DNA of 64,000 bases from Mesobacillus subterraneus. Lineage in GTDB: Bacteria; Bacillota; Bacilli; Bacillales; Cytobacillaceae. The DNA is taken from NCBI RefSeq assembly GCF_020524355.2, contig NZ_CP129019.1, positions 2,170,001-2,234,000 on the forward strand, written 5' to 3'. Made by a program: the position numbers and the translations under genes. The notes beneath the pieces are model-generated. The model was not told where the DNA came from. It did no database searches and was given only the letters and a program-made list of their open reading frames with translations. This document shows positions 1-8,376 of the stretch, piece after piece; within the stretch, counting starts at the first letter, position 1, and each line of letters begins with the position of its first letter.

Positions 1-251
1 CGCGGCCAGGCGACGGAGAATCGGTATACATCAATACCAAGATCCTTCATGATCGATACATCCTCATCCACTCGATGATAGCTATCGCAAGCTACCTCAC
101 CGTTGTCTCCATCTTTGACCTTACCAGGAGTTTCACAGAAGGTATCCCAAATGGATTTACCTCTTCCATCTTCTCTAGTTGCTCCCTCTATTTGATAGGA
201 AGCTGTTGCTGCTCCCCAATTTATATCTGCTGGAAATTTGATAATTGCCAT
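1..251 (-). CDS. GH1 family beta-glucosidase / 6-phospho-beta-glucosidase, N-terminal part
   Basis: The first 83 residues are present; the rest lies beyond the left edge. The N-terminus carries the glycosyl hydrolase family 1 signature around [13 protein letters not shown] (residues 12-24), followed by the RGKSIWDTF and [10 protein letters not shown] blocks and YRFSVAWPR at the edge. Family 1 enzymes cleave beta-glucosides in the cytoplasm. The ATG at 251 has an AGGAGGT site 6 bases upstream and lies 11 bases after the yesL-like stop, so it is the last visible gene of the sugar-uptake operon. Because uptake is by an ABC transporter rather than a PTS, a non-phosphorylated beta-glucoside such as cellobiose is the likelier substrate (inference). 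Confidence 0.93.
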   Translation of the reverse strand, partial: MAIIKFPADINWGAATASYQIEGATREDGRGKSIWDTFCETPGKVKDGDNGEVACDSYHRVDEDVSIMKDLGIDVYRFSVAWP

Positions 252-262
252 AGTCTTACCTC

Positions 263-895
263 CTATGTGATGTCTGTGTTCAATTTATGTTGACTATTTT
301 GTCCTTCTTCCGATTTCAATGTAAGCTTATGGAATAAGCCATACATTATGAAAGCAAGCAGGCTTCCACTGAATAAAAGAAAGAATGGCAAATAGTAGAT
401 GACAATAAGAAAGAGGAAAATCATCCCAAGAAATAGCACTGTATAATTCAAATGCCCTAAAGAGAACAGCAAAGAATTTTTCACTGTATGAACAAGGCTT
501 AAATCATAATGCACAATCAGAAAGAATAAATAGATTGTCACAAAGACAAAAAGCAAAACAAAGAAAACCAAAAAGATCAGAACGAAACTTTTTCCAACAA
601 ACTCATTTTGGAGCACGATCGCTAAATCAATCGAAATGATGGCAAAAAAGATTGTCCACAGGAAACCTGCGCCGATACTCTTTTTAAAATTCAATTTGAA
701 TTCCTGGACAAACACCCTATATATTCCGACGTCCAAGCCTATTCGAATCCATTTCCTCACCGTCCCAAACAGGGCTGCTGTTGCCGGAAAAATCGTCACA
801 ACAGGCAGGCAGAACAGCAGCCACAAAAGGTTTAAGAGAACAAAGGACGTAAATATAGTGATGATTTGATTGAACATATTCATTGTTTTATTCAT
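263..895 (-). CDS. YesL family (DUF624) membrane protein
   Basis: 210 residues with several hydrophobic segments (about 10-35, 65-85, 95-120, 140-175). The [22 protein letters not shown] stretch near the start is the hallmark of DUF624/YesL proteins, which sit in carbohydrate ABC transporter operons of Bacilli. Their biochemical role is not established. It lies between the permease gene and the glucosidase in a tight operon, which supports an accessory role in oligosaccharide uptake. Confidence 0.88.
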   Translation of the reverse strand: MNKTMNMFNQIITIFTSFVLLNLLWLLFCLPVVTIFPATAALFGTVRKWIRIGLDVGIYRVFVQEFKLNFKKSIGAGFLWTIFFAIISIDLAIVLQNEFVGKSFVLIFLVFFVLLFVFVTIYLFFLIVHYDLSLVHTVKNSLLFSLGHLNYTVLFLGMIFLFLIVIYYLPFFLLFSGSLLAFIMYGLFHKLTLKSEEGQNSQHKLNTDIT

Positions 896-927
896 TCTGG
901 CACCACTCTCTGAAACTAGACTTTACT

Positions 928-1764
928 TTACTTGACAGCACCTTCAGTCAAGCTGGAAATAAACAAACGGTTAAATAAAAGGAAAATAATTACGAGCGGC
1001 ACTGTCGCCCAGAATGTTCCGGATAGGATCATTCCGTTATCCCGTACATAGTTGTCAATTAGACCACGCAGTGCTACCTGGATGGTTTGTGATTCTTCAT
1101 CACGTAAGACAACGAGCGGCCATAAGAAATCATTCCATACATACATGAATTTAATGATCGCCAATGTCGCGAACGCTGGAATGATGATTGGGACGGTTAT
1201 ATTCCAGTACACACGGAAAATGGAACAACCATCGATCTTCGCTGCCTCAATTAATTCATCTGGAACATTGCTGCTGATATATTGCCTCATCCAGAAAATA
1301 CCAAATGCATCGATTAATCCTGGAACAATGATCGCCTTAAAATCACTCAGCCAGTTTAATTTTGAAATAATGATATATTGTGGAATCAATCCAAGCTGCG
1401 GCGGAATGACCATCGTCACAAGGATCATAACAAACAAAGCATTCTTACCCCTGAAGTTAAGCTTCGCAAACGCAAAACCCGCCAATGAGCTGAGAATGAG
1501 CACCCCAATTGTCGTAATGGAAGCGACAATGAAGGTATTCCATATTGCTCCAAAGAAATCAATTGTATTTAATACCTTTGTGAAGTTTGCAACCAGCTCT
1601 TTGCCTGGTAAGATAGCTGGCGGGATCCGGTTGATCACTTCATTCGTATTCGTTGCCATTACAAACATCCAGTAGAACGGAAAAATCGACAGAAGGGTAG
1701 CAATGACAAGAATCATATACAAAAACGCCTTAGAAATGAATTGACTTGAAGATTGTGATTTCAT
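928..1764 (-). CDS. Carbohydrate ABC transporter permease (MalG/AraQ type)
   Basis: 278 residues from the preferred ATG at 1764, which has AAAGGAGG eight bases upstream; an in-frame longer reading to 1809 overlaps the upstream gene and lacks a site. There are about six membrane segments. The EAA loop is readable as DELIEAAKIDGCSIFRVYWN followed by ITVPIIIPAFATLA, which contacts the ATPase. It is the second permease of a CUT1-type importer. No ATPase gene is in this window; in Bacilli a shared MsmX-type ATPase encoded elsewhere commonly serves such systems (established for the family, inferred here). Confidence 0.94.
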   Translation of the reverse strand: MKSQSSSQFISKAFLYMILVIATLLSIFPFYWMFVMATNTNEVINRIPPAILPGKELVANFTKVLNTIDFFGAIWNTFIVASITTIGVLILSSLAGFAFAKLNFRGKNALFVMILVTMVIPPQLGLIPQYIIISKLNWLSDFKAIIVPGLIDAFGIFWMRQYISSNVPDELIEAAKIDGCSIFRVYWNITVPIIIPAFATLAIIKFMYVWNDFLWPLVVLRDEESQTIQVALRGLIDNYVRDNGMILSGTFWATVPLVIIFLLFNRLFISSLTEGAVK

Positions 1765-1777
1765 GCTAATGCCTCCT

Positions 1778-2716
1778 TTATTTTCCGATCCGATTTGCAA
1801 TGAAAACATTTATAGATGATAGGACGATGATGATCAGGAACAGAATAATGGCTGTTGCCGAAGCTGTACCAAATGCCATATTATTAAACGCTTCACGATA
1901 TAAATAAAGCACCACTGTCAAACCTTCTTCACGGTATGTCCTGCCCACCATAATGAGCGGCTCAGTAAATAATTGTAAAGCACCGATAGTGGAGGTGAAT
2001 ACTGTCAGAATGATGATAGGTTTTAGCATAGGAATGGTGATGTATTGGATTTTCTGTCTAGTTGTCGCTCCATCAATCGTTGCTGCTTCATACAATTCAC
2101 CAGGGATTGCCTGCAAACCTGCCAGGTAAATGATTGTGTTGTAACCAACCCATCTCCAAAATACCATCGTAGAAATAGCTATTTTCAATCCCCAGTCGCT
2201 TGTGCTCCAGTTGATCGGGTCAACTCCGAACCATCCAATAATAATATTGAATAATCCAAATGGCTGATCATTAAACATAATGCCAAATACAATCGCTACA
2301 GCAACTGTAGAAGTAACATATGGCATAAAGACTGAGACGCGGAAGATACTCTTGAATTTGATGATCGTCGCATTCAGTGCATAGGCCAAAATAATTCCAA
2401 TTAATAGCTGTGGGAGAGTACCTAAAATCCACATGATTATCGTGTTAGAAAGCGATTTCCAGAATAATGGATCTGATAAAATCAGGCTGAAGTTTTTAAA
2501 GCCGACATACTCCATTTCTCCAAAGCCATTCCACCTATGGAAGCCCAGGTAAAAGCTGAAAAGAATCGGAAACAAACCAAAGATGGCAAATAATATGAAG
2601 AACGGTGAAATATATAAATATCCTGCCAAAGCTTCTTTCTTCTTTTCACTGAAGGAACGTTTGGTGCTGAAAGGTTTCTTATTCAAAGGTGCTTTTTCAG
2701 AATTCACATCAGGCAT
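1778..2716 (-). CDS. Sugar ABC transporter permease (MalF type)
   Basis: 312 residues with a basic N-terminal tail and six predicted membrane spans starting at YISPFFILFAIFGLFPI. The EAA loop is seen as GELYEAATIDGATTRQKIQY then ITIPMLKPIIIL. The ATG at 2716 has AAGGAG eight bases upstream. It ends just upstream of the second permease start. With its partner it forms the membrane channel of a CUT1 oligosaccharide importer. An intercistronic hairpin separates it from the binding protein gene. Confidence 0.94.
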   Translation of the reverse strand: MPDVNSEKAPLNKKPFSTKRSFSEKKKEALAGYLYISPFFILFAIFGLFPILFSFYLGFHRWNGFGEMEYVGFKNFSLILSDPLFWKSLSNTIIMWILGTLPQLLIGIILAYALNATIIKFKSIFRVSVFMPYVTSTVAVAIVFGIMFNDQPFGLFNIIIGWFGVDPINWSTSDWGLKIAISTMVFWRWVGYNTIIYLAGLQAIPGELYEAATIDGATTRQKIQYITIPMLKPIIILTVFTSTIGALQLFTEPLIMVGRTYREEGLTVVLYLYREAFNNMAFGTASATAIILFLIIIVLSSINVFIANRIGK

Positions 2717-2740
2717 GTTCTTTCTCCTTCCTAAGATTGA

Positions 2741-2772
2741 GAGCGGTCTATGAATTCACCCATAGACCGCTC
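2741..2772 (-). promoter_or_regulatory. Intercistronic hairpin between binding protein and permease genes
   Basis: Perfect 12-bp inverted repeat GAGCGGTCTATG / CATAGACCGCTC with an 8-base loop, placed in the 65-base gap between the binding-protein stop and the permease ribosome binding site. It is not followed by a T run on the transcribed strand, so it is more likely an RNA-stabilising or partial-termination element that raises binding-protein message above permease message (inference by analogy with other binding-protein-dependent operons). Confidence 0.65.
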
Positions 2773-2781
2773 CCTTTCATG

Positions 2782-4062
2782 TTATTGTCTGCCTATTTGC
2801 TTTTCAATACGCTCTACCGCTTTTGTCCATTCCTTCTCTGGATCCGCTTTCTTCGTCGCTACGTTTGTCAAAGCAGTCAAAATTTCAGTGTTTACAATTG
2901 CATAGTTCTTGCCCATATAAACTGGTTTAACGCTCTTAGCAGCTTCAGCAAAAATCTTCGCTGTTGGCTGGCCGCTGAAGTACTCATCCGTTGTTGCCAA
3001 GAAATCTTCATTTTCATAAACATCTGGTGTTGACGGGAATAAGCCCATGTCGTTGAATGACTTCAATTGGCTCTCTGGTGATGTTAACCAAGCGATGAAT
3101 TCCACAGCTTCTTCAGGGTGCTTCGATTCTTTAGGAACAGTAAGGAAAGAACCTCCCCAGTTTCCAGCGCCTTCAGGAATGTTTGTCAAAGACCACTTGC
3201 CGCCAGCTTCAGGTGCATTGCCTTTAACAACTCCCATCATCCAAGCTGGAGCACCAGGCATCATTGCATACGATCCCTCGGCCATGGCACTGCCCCATTC
3301 TGGAGTCCATAATGAGTTCTTGCCTACTAATCCCTCTTGGATCATTTTCGCAGTATAGTCATAAGCATCTTTTACAGATTCTTCGATGATTAGTTCGTCT
3401 TTTTCGTTGAAGTAGTGCTCTGATTGTTGGTCACGCAAAGCATTGAAAACCAGCTCAGGGCTGTCGGACATCGGCTTGCCTGTCTTTTCCTTCACTGTCT
3501 TCGCCATGTCATAGAAATCTTCCCATGTATTCAGTTTTGCTGAAAGGTCTTCTGATTCAGTAGGAAGGCCTGCTGAATCCAGAACATCTTTACGATAGAA
3601 CAGCGCCGTAGGACCAATATCAGTTGGGAATCCCATCTGGAATGAGCCGTCAACATTTTGTCCCTGCTGCCATTTCCAATCAAGGAAGTTCTTTTCATAA
3701 TCACCAGCACCGTATTCATTTAAGTTATAGAAACGTTCGCTTGCTTCCTTGAATTTTTCCATTTGGCTGACTTCAATCATGGCAATATCTGGTGCACCGC
3801 TGCCCGCTGAGATGGAAGTGAATAGATTGTTGTGCATATCATTCATTTCGCCTTCATTCAGCTTGATTTTTACATTTGGATGATCATTTTGATACTCGTC
3901 GATCAGCTTCTGGTACCCCGTGCTTCCAAATACCCAAAAATCCAGCGTTACTTTCTCATCACTGCCGCTTTTGCTTGATGACGCTTTCTCATCGCTGTCG
4001 CTGCAGCCGACAAGGGAAAGTGCTAAAGCCCCTGCCGTTAACAAGGATACAAATTTTTTCAT
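2782..4062 (-). CDS. Extracellular solute-binding lipoprotein of carbohydrate ABC transporter (family 1)
   Basis: 426 residues from the ATG at 4062. The N-terminus MKKFVSLLTAGALALSLVGC is a lipoprotein signal ending in an SLVGC lipobox, followed by a Ser/Lys/Asp-rich linker. The mature protein has the DFWVFGSTGYQKLIDEY start typical of family 1 sugar-binding proteins, plus EGSYAMMPGAPAWM and FIAWLTSPESQ blocks. It is the first gene of the operon and is preceded by the operator-bearing promoter. It captures oligosaccharide outside the membrane; the operon context (GH1, YesL) points to a beta-glucoside. Confidence 0.95.
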   Translation of the reverse strand: MKKFVSLLTAGALALSLVGCSDSDEKASSSKSGSDEKVTLDFWVFGSTGYQKLIDEYQNDHPNVKIKLNEGEMNDMHNNLFTSISAGSGAPDIAMIEVSQMEKFKEASERFYNLNEYGAGDYEKNFLDWKWQQGQNVDGSFQMGFPTDIGPTALFYRKDVLDSAGLPTESEDLSAKLNTWEDFYDMAKTVKEKTGKPMSDSPELVFNALRDQQSEHYFNEKDELIIEESVKDAYDYTAKMIQEGLVGKNSLWTPEWGSAMAEGSYAMMPGAPAWMMGVVKGNAPEAGGKWSLTNIPEGAGNWGGSFLTVPKESKHPEEAVEFIAWLTSPESQLKSFNDMGLFPSTPDVYENEDFLATTDEYFSGQPTAKIFAEAAKSVKPVYMGKNYAIVNTEILTALTNVATKKADPEKEWTKAVERIEKQIGRQ

Positions 4063-4122
4063 GTAAATTGCCCCCAAACTTTAAATTTTTTCTTGCAGAT
4101 TGGTCTTCCATAGAATGAAACG

Positions 4123-4156
4123 ATTATACACGGACTCACTTTAGGAAACCGGTTTC
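4123..4156 (-). promoter_or_regulatory. Probable promoter with overlapping LacI-type operator
   Basis: On the minus strand TATAAT (4128-4123) is a consensus -10 box. The perfect palindrome GAAACCGGTTTC (4145-4156) sits where the -35 box should be. The central CCGG and GAAA/TTTC arms are typical of LacI-family repressor operators. The -35 match itself is poor. Binding here would block polymerase, so the sugar operon is probably repressed without inducer. The cognate repressor gene is not in the window. Confidence 0.65.
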
Positions 4157-4249
4157 TAAATCCCCTAAAAAAAATGGGAAGGTTTCAAATGAAGGATGAT
4201 CTAGTAACCTATCACCCTACTAGATTCACATTTAATCACTTTCACCCAA

Positions 4250-4265
4250 TGGAAAACGCTTTCTT
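4250..4265 (-). promoter_or_regulatory. Probable catabolite-responsive element (cre, CcpA site)
   Basis: The minus strand reads AAGAAAGCGTTTTCCA, matching the CcpA cre core (TGAAAACGNTNNCA-like) at most positions including the central AGCG. It lies about 120 bp upstream of the -10 box of the sugar operon. Carbon catabolite control of a beta-glucoside operon is expected in Bacilli. Confidence 0.5.
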
Positions 4266-4408
4266 AATTAGAATACTACACTCCCTTTTTTAAAAAATCA
4301 ACCCACTTTTTAAGTAGTAATAATTTAGACACAATTTTAAAAACTTCGAACTTAATTAGTTTAAAGTGAGTTTTATACAAAAAATGGCAGTTTTTGTTCG
4401 AATTTATC

Positions 4409-4420
4409 GAAACCGGTTTC
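4409..4420. promoter_or_regulatory. Second LacI-type operator, identical palindrome
   Basis: A second exact GAAACCGGTTTC, 264 bp from the first operator centre to centre. Two identical operators flanking a promoter region suggest cooperative binding or looping by one LacI-family tetramer (inference). Confidence 0.6.
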
Positions 4421-4566
4421 TATATAAAAATACCTTGTACTTTCTTTACCTCCCCCGTCAAGTAACTTATATAAATGTTGAAATTGGTGTTGGGGAATCG
4501 GGGGCTGCTACATAGAAGAGGTGTTTAAAATATTAATATATAAATCTTCGATGGTGACACATATAT

Positions 4567-4705
4567 GAGCGAATTCTCAAATAAGCGTCATCCATAAGAC
4601 AGATGGAGACACAAAAATAAGCGAATTCTCAAATAAGCGTCATCCATAAGATCGATGGAGACACAAAAATGGAGCGAATCCCAAAAAAAGCGCCATCCAT
4701 AGGGC
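4567..4705. repeat. Intergenic tandem array, 52-53 bp period, three units
   Basis: The block GCGAATTCTCAAATAAGCG starts at 4569 and again at 4621, and a diverged copy starts at 4674 (GCGAATCCCAAAAAAAGCG). Each is followed by TCATCCATA or CCATCCATA and a GATGGAGACACAAAAAT segment. No convincing gene overlaps it. The rest of 4430-4850 shows nothing recognisable. Confidence 0.85.
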
Positions 4706-4857
4706 TGTGAAAATCCTAAAGCAGATTTTAACGTAATAGAACGCAATTTAGTATTAAGTTGGCTAGCTCTTTTCTCCATACATGAAGACGTGAATCGACG
4801 TTTGACCATATTATCCTAGCTAAGCTATATTAGGCATGTTTTAACACCCTATATACG

Positions 4858-5106
4858 CTAGGAAAGAAGACCGGTTACCCCTCTAAAATGATCAATGGCA
4901 TTCCCGCCCTTAAGAAGAACCTCGGCACCAATCTCTGATGCAAGAGGATGGGCCGTAGCAACCATTCCATCCTCGCCCACATCAACCTGACTGTACTGGT
5001 CGTAACTGTATTGCGGTTTTTTAGCCATTCCTGCTGCATGCATTGTGCTGGCCAGCACAAGAATACTAAGCAGTGCAAACAGCCCCGAACGTAAGATATT
5101 CTTCAA
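4858..5106 (-). pseudogene. ggt: Gamma-glutamyltransferase N-terminal remnant
   Basis: Residues after a secretion-signal-like start match the beginning of gamma-glutamyltransferase: DGMVATAHPLASEIGAEVL then KGGNAID. The homology stops after GGNAID and a stop follows within ten codons, whereas the family is about 500-600 residues long. The best start is TTG at 5106 with AGGAG seven bases upstream. The catalytic Thr of the small subunit is absent, so this is a non-functional 3'-deleted remnant. Confidence 0.75.
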
Positions 5107-5297
5107 ATGAATCACTCCTGTTCTATATAATTTCAATATTATGGTAGGGGAAAAAGAAGAGTAATAGCAAATATTTAACTGAATTTTATTAATTTTAAAA
5201 CTATAATACTAGCTGTTTTGACAGAAGGGGTAAATTAGACACGGAAATGGAGAGTACATAAGAATGAAAGTAGATGAAAAATTTATCCCCATGAGGA

Positions 5298-5352
5298 ATT
5301 AATCCATGAAGGACTAATCCATGAAGAACTAATCCATTAAGCATTAATCAGC
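5298..5352. repeat. Short tandem repeat, 15-bp period
   Basis: AATCCATGAA or close variants recur at 5301, 5316 and 5331, with a partial copy at 5346. It lies in the gap between the ggt remnant and the next gene. No coding potential was seen. Confidence 0.6.
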
Positions 5353-5437
5353 AGTATTTCAGAACCCTTGCATACTCCCGACAAAAAAGAAGCAAAGGAT
5401 CACCCTGCTTCCACTCATTAATCAATATAAAATCGTC

Positions 5438-5710
5438 CTACCTTCTTCTCCCTCTCCAAACCCCGAACTGAAAAATAATCACTGTATAAGTAATGAAAAT
5501 CGAAAAGGCAATGATATTTTGCTGATGATTAGACCAGATATGCAGAATGGTTTTTTGAAGGTTCCCTGAAAGATACAGATAATAAATATAGACCAATAAG
5601 AAGGTAAGAAAGAGTAAGAAGGCGAAGCGAAGCATACGGAAGAAAGAACTTACTTCGAGAAAGGCTCTGGGATTTTTACTTCCCTTATTGGAAAGCACGG
5701 TCTTAGCCAT
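5438..5710 (-). CDS. Small membrane protein, unknown
   Basis: 90 residues from the ATG at 5710 (GGGGGTG seven bases upstream; a start at 5719 is less well placed). Two hydrophobic segments (about 27-47 and 65-80) and an Arg-rich C-terminus RGRRR suggest a two-span protein with a positive tail. I do not recognise the family. A weak GAAGCA/TGCTTC inverted repeat follows. Confidence 0.55.
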   Translation of the reverse strand: MAKTVLSNKGSKNPRAFLEVSSFFRMLRFAFLLFLTFLLVYIYYLYLSGNLQKTILHIWSNHQQNIIAFSIFITYTVIIFQFGVWRGRRR

Positions 5711-5849
5711 TGAACACACCCCCTGCTACATATCCATTAATATTCTTGCTCTACAGGGCGATTTCCTTTGATTTGATAATAAAAACACATTTGAACACAA
5801 CAATTGTTCGTACTATACTGAAGAAAATGATTAAAAGGGAGTTTGTATC

Positions 5850-6200
5850 TTGAGCAAACATAAGATCTATACGATGAGTTTTGCAAATGTCTATCCGCAT
5901 TACGTGAATAAAGCAGAAAGAAAAGGACGTAGTAAAACCGAAGTCGATGAAATCATCACCTGGTTGACAGGGTATAGCCAGGAAGAGTTAGAAGCGATAC
6001 TGGAAAATCAGACAGACTTTGAGACCTTCTTTTCAGAAGCTCCTCACATGAATCCTTCGAGGGTCTTGATCAAAGGTGTAGTATGTGGAGTACGAGTAGA
6101 AGACATCGAAGAACCAACCATGAGAGAAATTCGTTACCTCGACAAGCTGATCGATGAGTTGGCAAAGGTAAAAAAGATGGAAAAGATTTTAAGAAAATAA
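5850..6200 (+). CDS. DUF2200 family protein
   Basis: 116 residues starting at TTG 5850, with AAGGGAG eight bases upstream. The sequence runs [19 protein letters not shown], then [18 protein letters not shown], and the C-terminal block [22 protein letters not shown]. This pattern is that of the small soluble DUF2200 family, of unknown function. It is monocistronic and followed by a clear terminator. Confidence 0.9.
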   Translation: MSKHKIYTMSFANVYPHYVNKAERKGRSKTEVDEIITWLTGYSQEELEAILENQTDFETFFSEAPHMNPSRVLIKGVVCGVRVEDIEEPTMREIRYLDKLIDELAKVKKMEKILRK

Positions 6201-6203
6201 AAA

Positions 6204-6236
6204 TCAACACCGACCATCTAGTGGTTGGTGTTTTGA
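6204..6236 (+). terminator. Rho-independent terminator of the DUF2200 gene
   Basis: The inverted repeat AACACCGACCA / TGGTTGGTGTT is followed by a short T run, starting three bases after the stop. Confidence 0.8.
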
Positions 6237-6327
6237 TATGTAAACAATCTAGCTAAATGCCTATTATATATCGGAGTTTTATTTACACGTAGCTTACTTG
6301 TTTATTTGTATGTGTGCACTCATTAGT

Positions 6328-7011
6328 TCAACAAGACTCGATAATTTGTTTGTTTAAGTTTTCGATGATTATTGCTATTTCCATTAAATCATCTACTATA
6401 AAATCCGCTTCGACATTGTTCCATTGAAAATCCTTTTTCCAAATTCCTTTCATTCCTACATTTTGTGCAGCTTTTACATCATTTTCTGGATGGTCACCCA
6501 CAAATAAACTTTGATGAGGTGAAACATTAAGTTTCTTCAAAGCTCGTTTAAATATTTGAGGATCAGGTTTTTTTATACCTTCCCAATCAGATACCAAGAT
6601 CACATCAAAATAATCTTCAATTCCCAAAGCCCTTATATTATCCATTTGAAATTGTCCATATCCATTTGTAATCATCCCTAAAAGGATATTTTTTCTTTTT
6701 AATTCTTCCAACATTTCAGTCAGATTTGTAAATGGAACGCAGTTATTTTTAAACTCACTTATGTAATCCTGAAGTAAATCTTCCCAAGATATATTAACAA
6801 TGTTAAATTCAACGACTAACTGTTGGTAAACTTTATCTTTCCAAACATACCCACGCTTATCCAATTCGATAAATCTTTTCATATACTTCTCTTTTGGAAT
6901 ATGACCAACCTGTTTATTTAATCTTTCGTATTGACTATCAATAAATCTTTTTACCGATTGATCTCTATTTAACAAAGTTCCATCTAAATCGAATAGTGCA
7001 GCCTTGATCAT
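6328..7011 (-). CDS. HAD family hydrolase (subfamily IA phosphatase)
   Basis: 227 residues with all HAD motifs. Motif I is DLDGTLL (residues 7-13; both Asp present). Motif II is MITNG (about 115). The Lys of motif III is in IKKPDPQIF (about 146-154), and motif IV is FVGDHPENDVKAA (about 168). The helical cap between motifs I and II identifies subfamily IA (phosphoglycolate phosphatase/YfnB-like). Substrate cannot be told from sequence. It is monocistronic. Confidence 0.92.
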   Translation of the reverse strand: MIKAALFDLDGTLLNRDQSVKRFIDSQYERLNKQVGHIPKEKYMKRFIELDKRGYVWKDKVYQQLVVEFNIVNISWEDLLQDYISEFKNNCVPFTNLTEMLEELKRKNILLGMITNGYGQFQMDNIRALGIEDYFDVILVSDWEGIKKPDPQIFKRALKKLNVSPHQSLFVGDHPENDVKAAQNVGMKGIWKKDFQWNNVEADFIVDDLMEIAIIIENLNKQIIESC

Positions 7012-7133
7012 TTTCTGAACTCACTCTCCCCCAACTTAATACCATCTACTAAGGTTTTTATATACTCATATAAATAATAAATCAACTAATATTGCAGAAG
7101 AGAGCACCACACCGGTTAGTACACATCTTTTAG

Positions 7134-7391
7134 TTACGCTTCACCCATGCCACTGAGCGTAAGAATATATCCTATTGAAAAAAGTGCAATTAGATTAAGT
7201 ATGGTTATTACCCATTTACCAATCCCCTTTTTACCTTTCATCCCCAAAACGGCTCCGAATAATGGAAATAAGAACATTGAGATTATTGCTATTTTACCTA
7301 ATGAACCGAAAGATACGCCATTAATCATCAAGGAAAATAAAATAAAGAATATTCCTAAACAGATAGTTGAAAGAACATTGTAATTCTTCAA
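7134..7391 (-). CDS. Small membrane protein, unknown
   Basis: 85 residues, likely starting at TTG 7391 with AGGAAGGG upstream. Three hydrophobic stretches (about 8-24, 28-50, 58-80) are separated by a KGKKGIGK basic turn. No family recognised. It is probably a real gene judging by the site and the clean hydrophobic pattern. Confidence 0.6.
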   Translation of the reverse strand: MKNYNVLSTICLGIFFILFSLMINGVSFGSLGKIAIISMFLFPLFGAVLGMKGKKGIGKWVITILNLIALFSIGYILTLSGMGEA

Positions 7392-7471
7392 TTTAACCCT
7401 TCCTTATATTGAAATTACTTAAATAACCGTTTTATAGGGAAACTTAAACCAAGTGTGAAAAATAACTTGTG

Positions 7472-7543
7472 CTACTTCCTCTTAATCAATGAACCTGCTA
7501 TTGCGGCAAAAATATCCCCAATTACAGTCAATAATGCAGCCAT
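7472..7543 (-). CDS. Putative 23-residue amphipathic peptide
   Basis: The ATG at 7543 has GGGGG eight bases upstream and encodes MAALLTVIGDIFAAIAGSLI followed by KRK. It is a single hydrophobic/amphipathic helix with a cationic end and no charged residues except one Asp. This resembles short membrane-active peptides (modulin- or toxin-like) and sits alone in a 300-base gap. There is no homology evidence; it could be a chance ORF. Confidence 0.4.
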   Translation of the reverse strand: MAALLTVIGDIFAAIAGSLIKRK

Positions 7544-7696
7544 TATAATTCCCCCATTCAAGTCAGTCATTACCTATTTTTACGATGTTATCACTTAATA
7601 GTTTCAGCTTTCTTAAGGTAAACCGCATCATATGGATCAATATTAGCTCGAAATAACATGAATCCTCCTGGACTTATTGTTAGACAGGCATGTTGT

Positions 7697-8047
7697 TTAC
7701 ACTATTAGCTCATGGATTACGCCACCTAAATTCATAAATAATCCGATTAATGCCAAACAAAAACCCATTATAAATGTCCACGGATTATCTTCTTTTTCTT
7801 TATCAAAGGTTCCATAAGTTAAGAAGCAAAAGATGATTGTTATGATTGGTAAAGCAACATAAATGGGTCCGAAGGCAAAAGATACCCCACCTATAAACAT
7901 GGCTATGATGCCAAATGGGTTTTGTCCCTTAATAGAATTAATATATTCCCTATCTGATTCTGTAATCTCCCCATTATCTGCGTAAAATAATTTCTCTTTC
8001 AGTTTTGTAAATCCAAAGAAATCACTTACTCTTTTAAATAATTTCAT
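7697..8047 (-). CDS. Membrane protein, unknown
   Basis: 116 residues; the ATG at 8047 has AGGAGG four bases upstream. A cytoplasmic-looking basic N-terminus (about 1-45, with KLKEKLFYADNGEIT) is followed by three hydrophobic segments (about 46-62, 64-80, 92-112). Family not recognised. Its start overlaps the end of the aadK remnant, as if it were joined to it by a deletion. Confidence 0.6.
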   Translation of the reverse strand: MKLFKRVSDFFGFTKLKEKLFYADNGEITESDREYINSIKGQNPFGIIAMFIGGVSFAFGPIYVALPIITIIFCFLTYGTFDKEKEDNPWTFIMGFCLALIGLFMNLGGVIHELIV

Positions 8048-8276
8048 TTATCCTCCTACACCCTTGAAGCATCAGTAAATCGCCAAAAATGTTAATCCAA
8101 CCCTTGAATTCTATAAAAGAGGCTATTTCCGTCACTACATATACATTATCGTAATCTTGAAAAATATCTTTTGGAACATTAGGGTTCGTTCTGGAACCGT
8201 TCATATATACTGCCCGGATTCTTTCATCCTCTTCTGCAATTCTTAATATCAAGTCATACATTGCTTTTTCACTTCT
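8034..8276 (-). pseudogene. Aminoglycoside 6-adenylyltransferase (AadK-like) N-terminal remnant
   Basis: The reading frame contains the nucleotidyltransferase start of ANT(6) enzymes: AEEDERIRAVYMNGSRTNPN, then VPKDIFQDYD and WINIFGDLLMLQ. The GSR and DYD elements of the active site are present. Homology ends abruptly after LLMLQ, about 65 residues into a family of roughly 280. The natural start upstream (RSEKAMYDL) lacks an initiator. This is a remnant and should not confer resistance. Confidence 0.75.
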
Positions 8277-8376
8277 GAAGAGTATTCATCCCCTGTAAAA
8301 TAAAGTTTCCACTCCTGCTTTTTCATAAAACAAGTCAAAGCCAACTGCCTTGACCGAACCCATGCTCAACAAGAAC

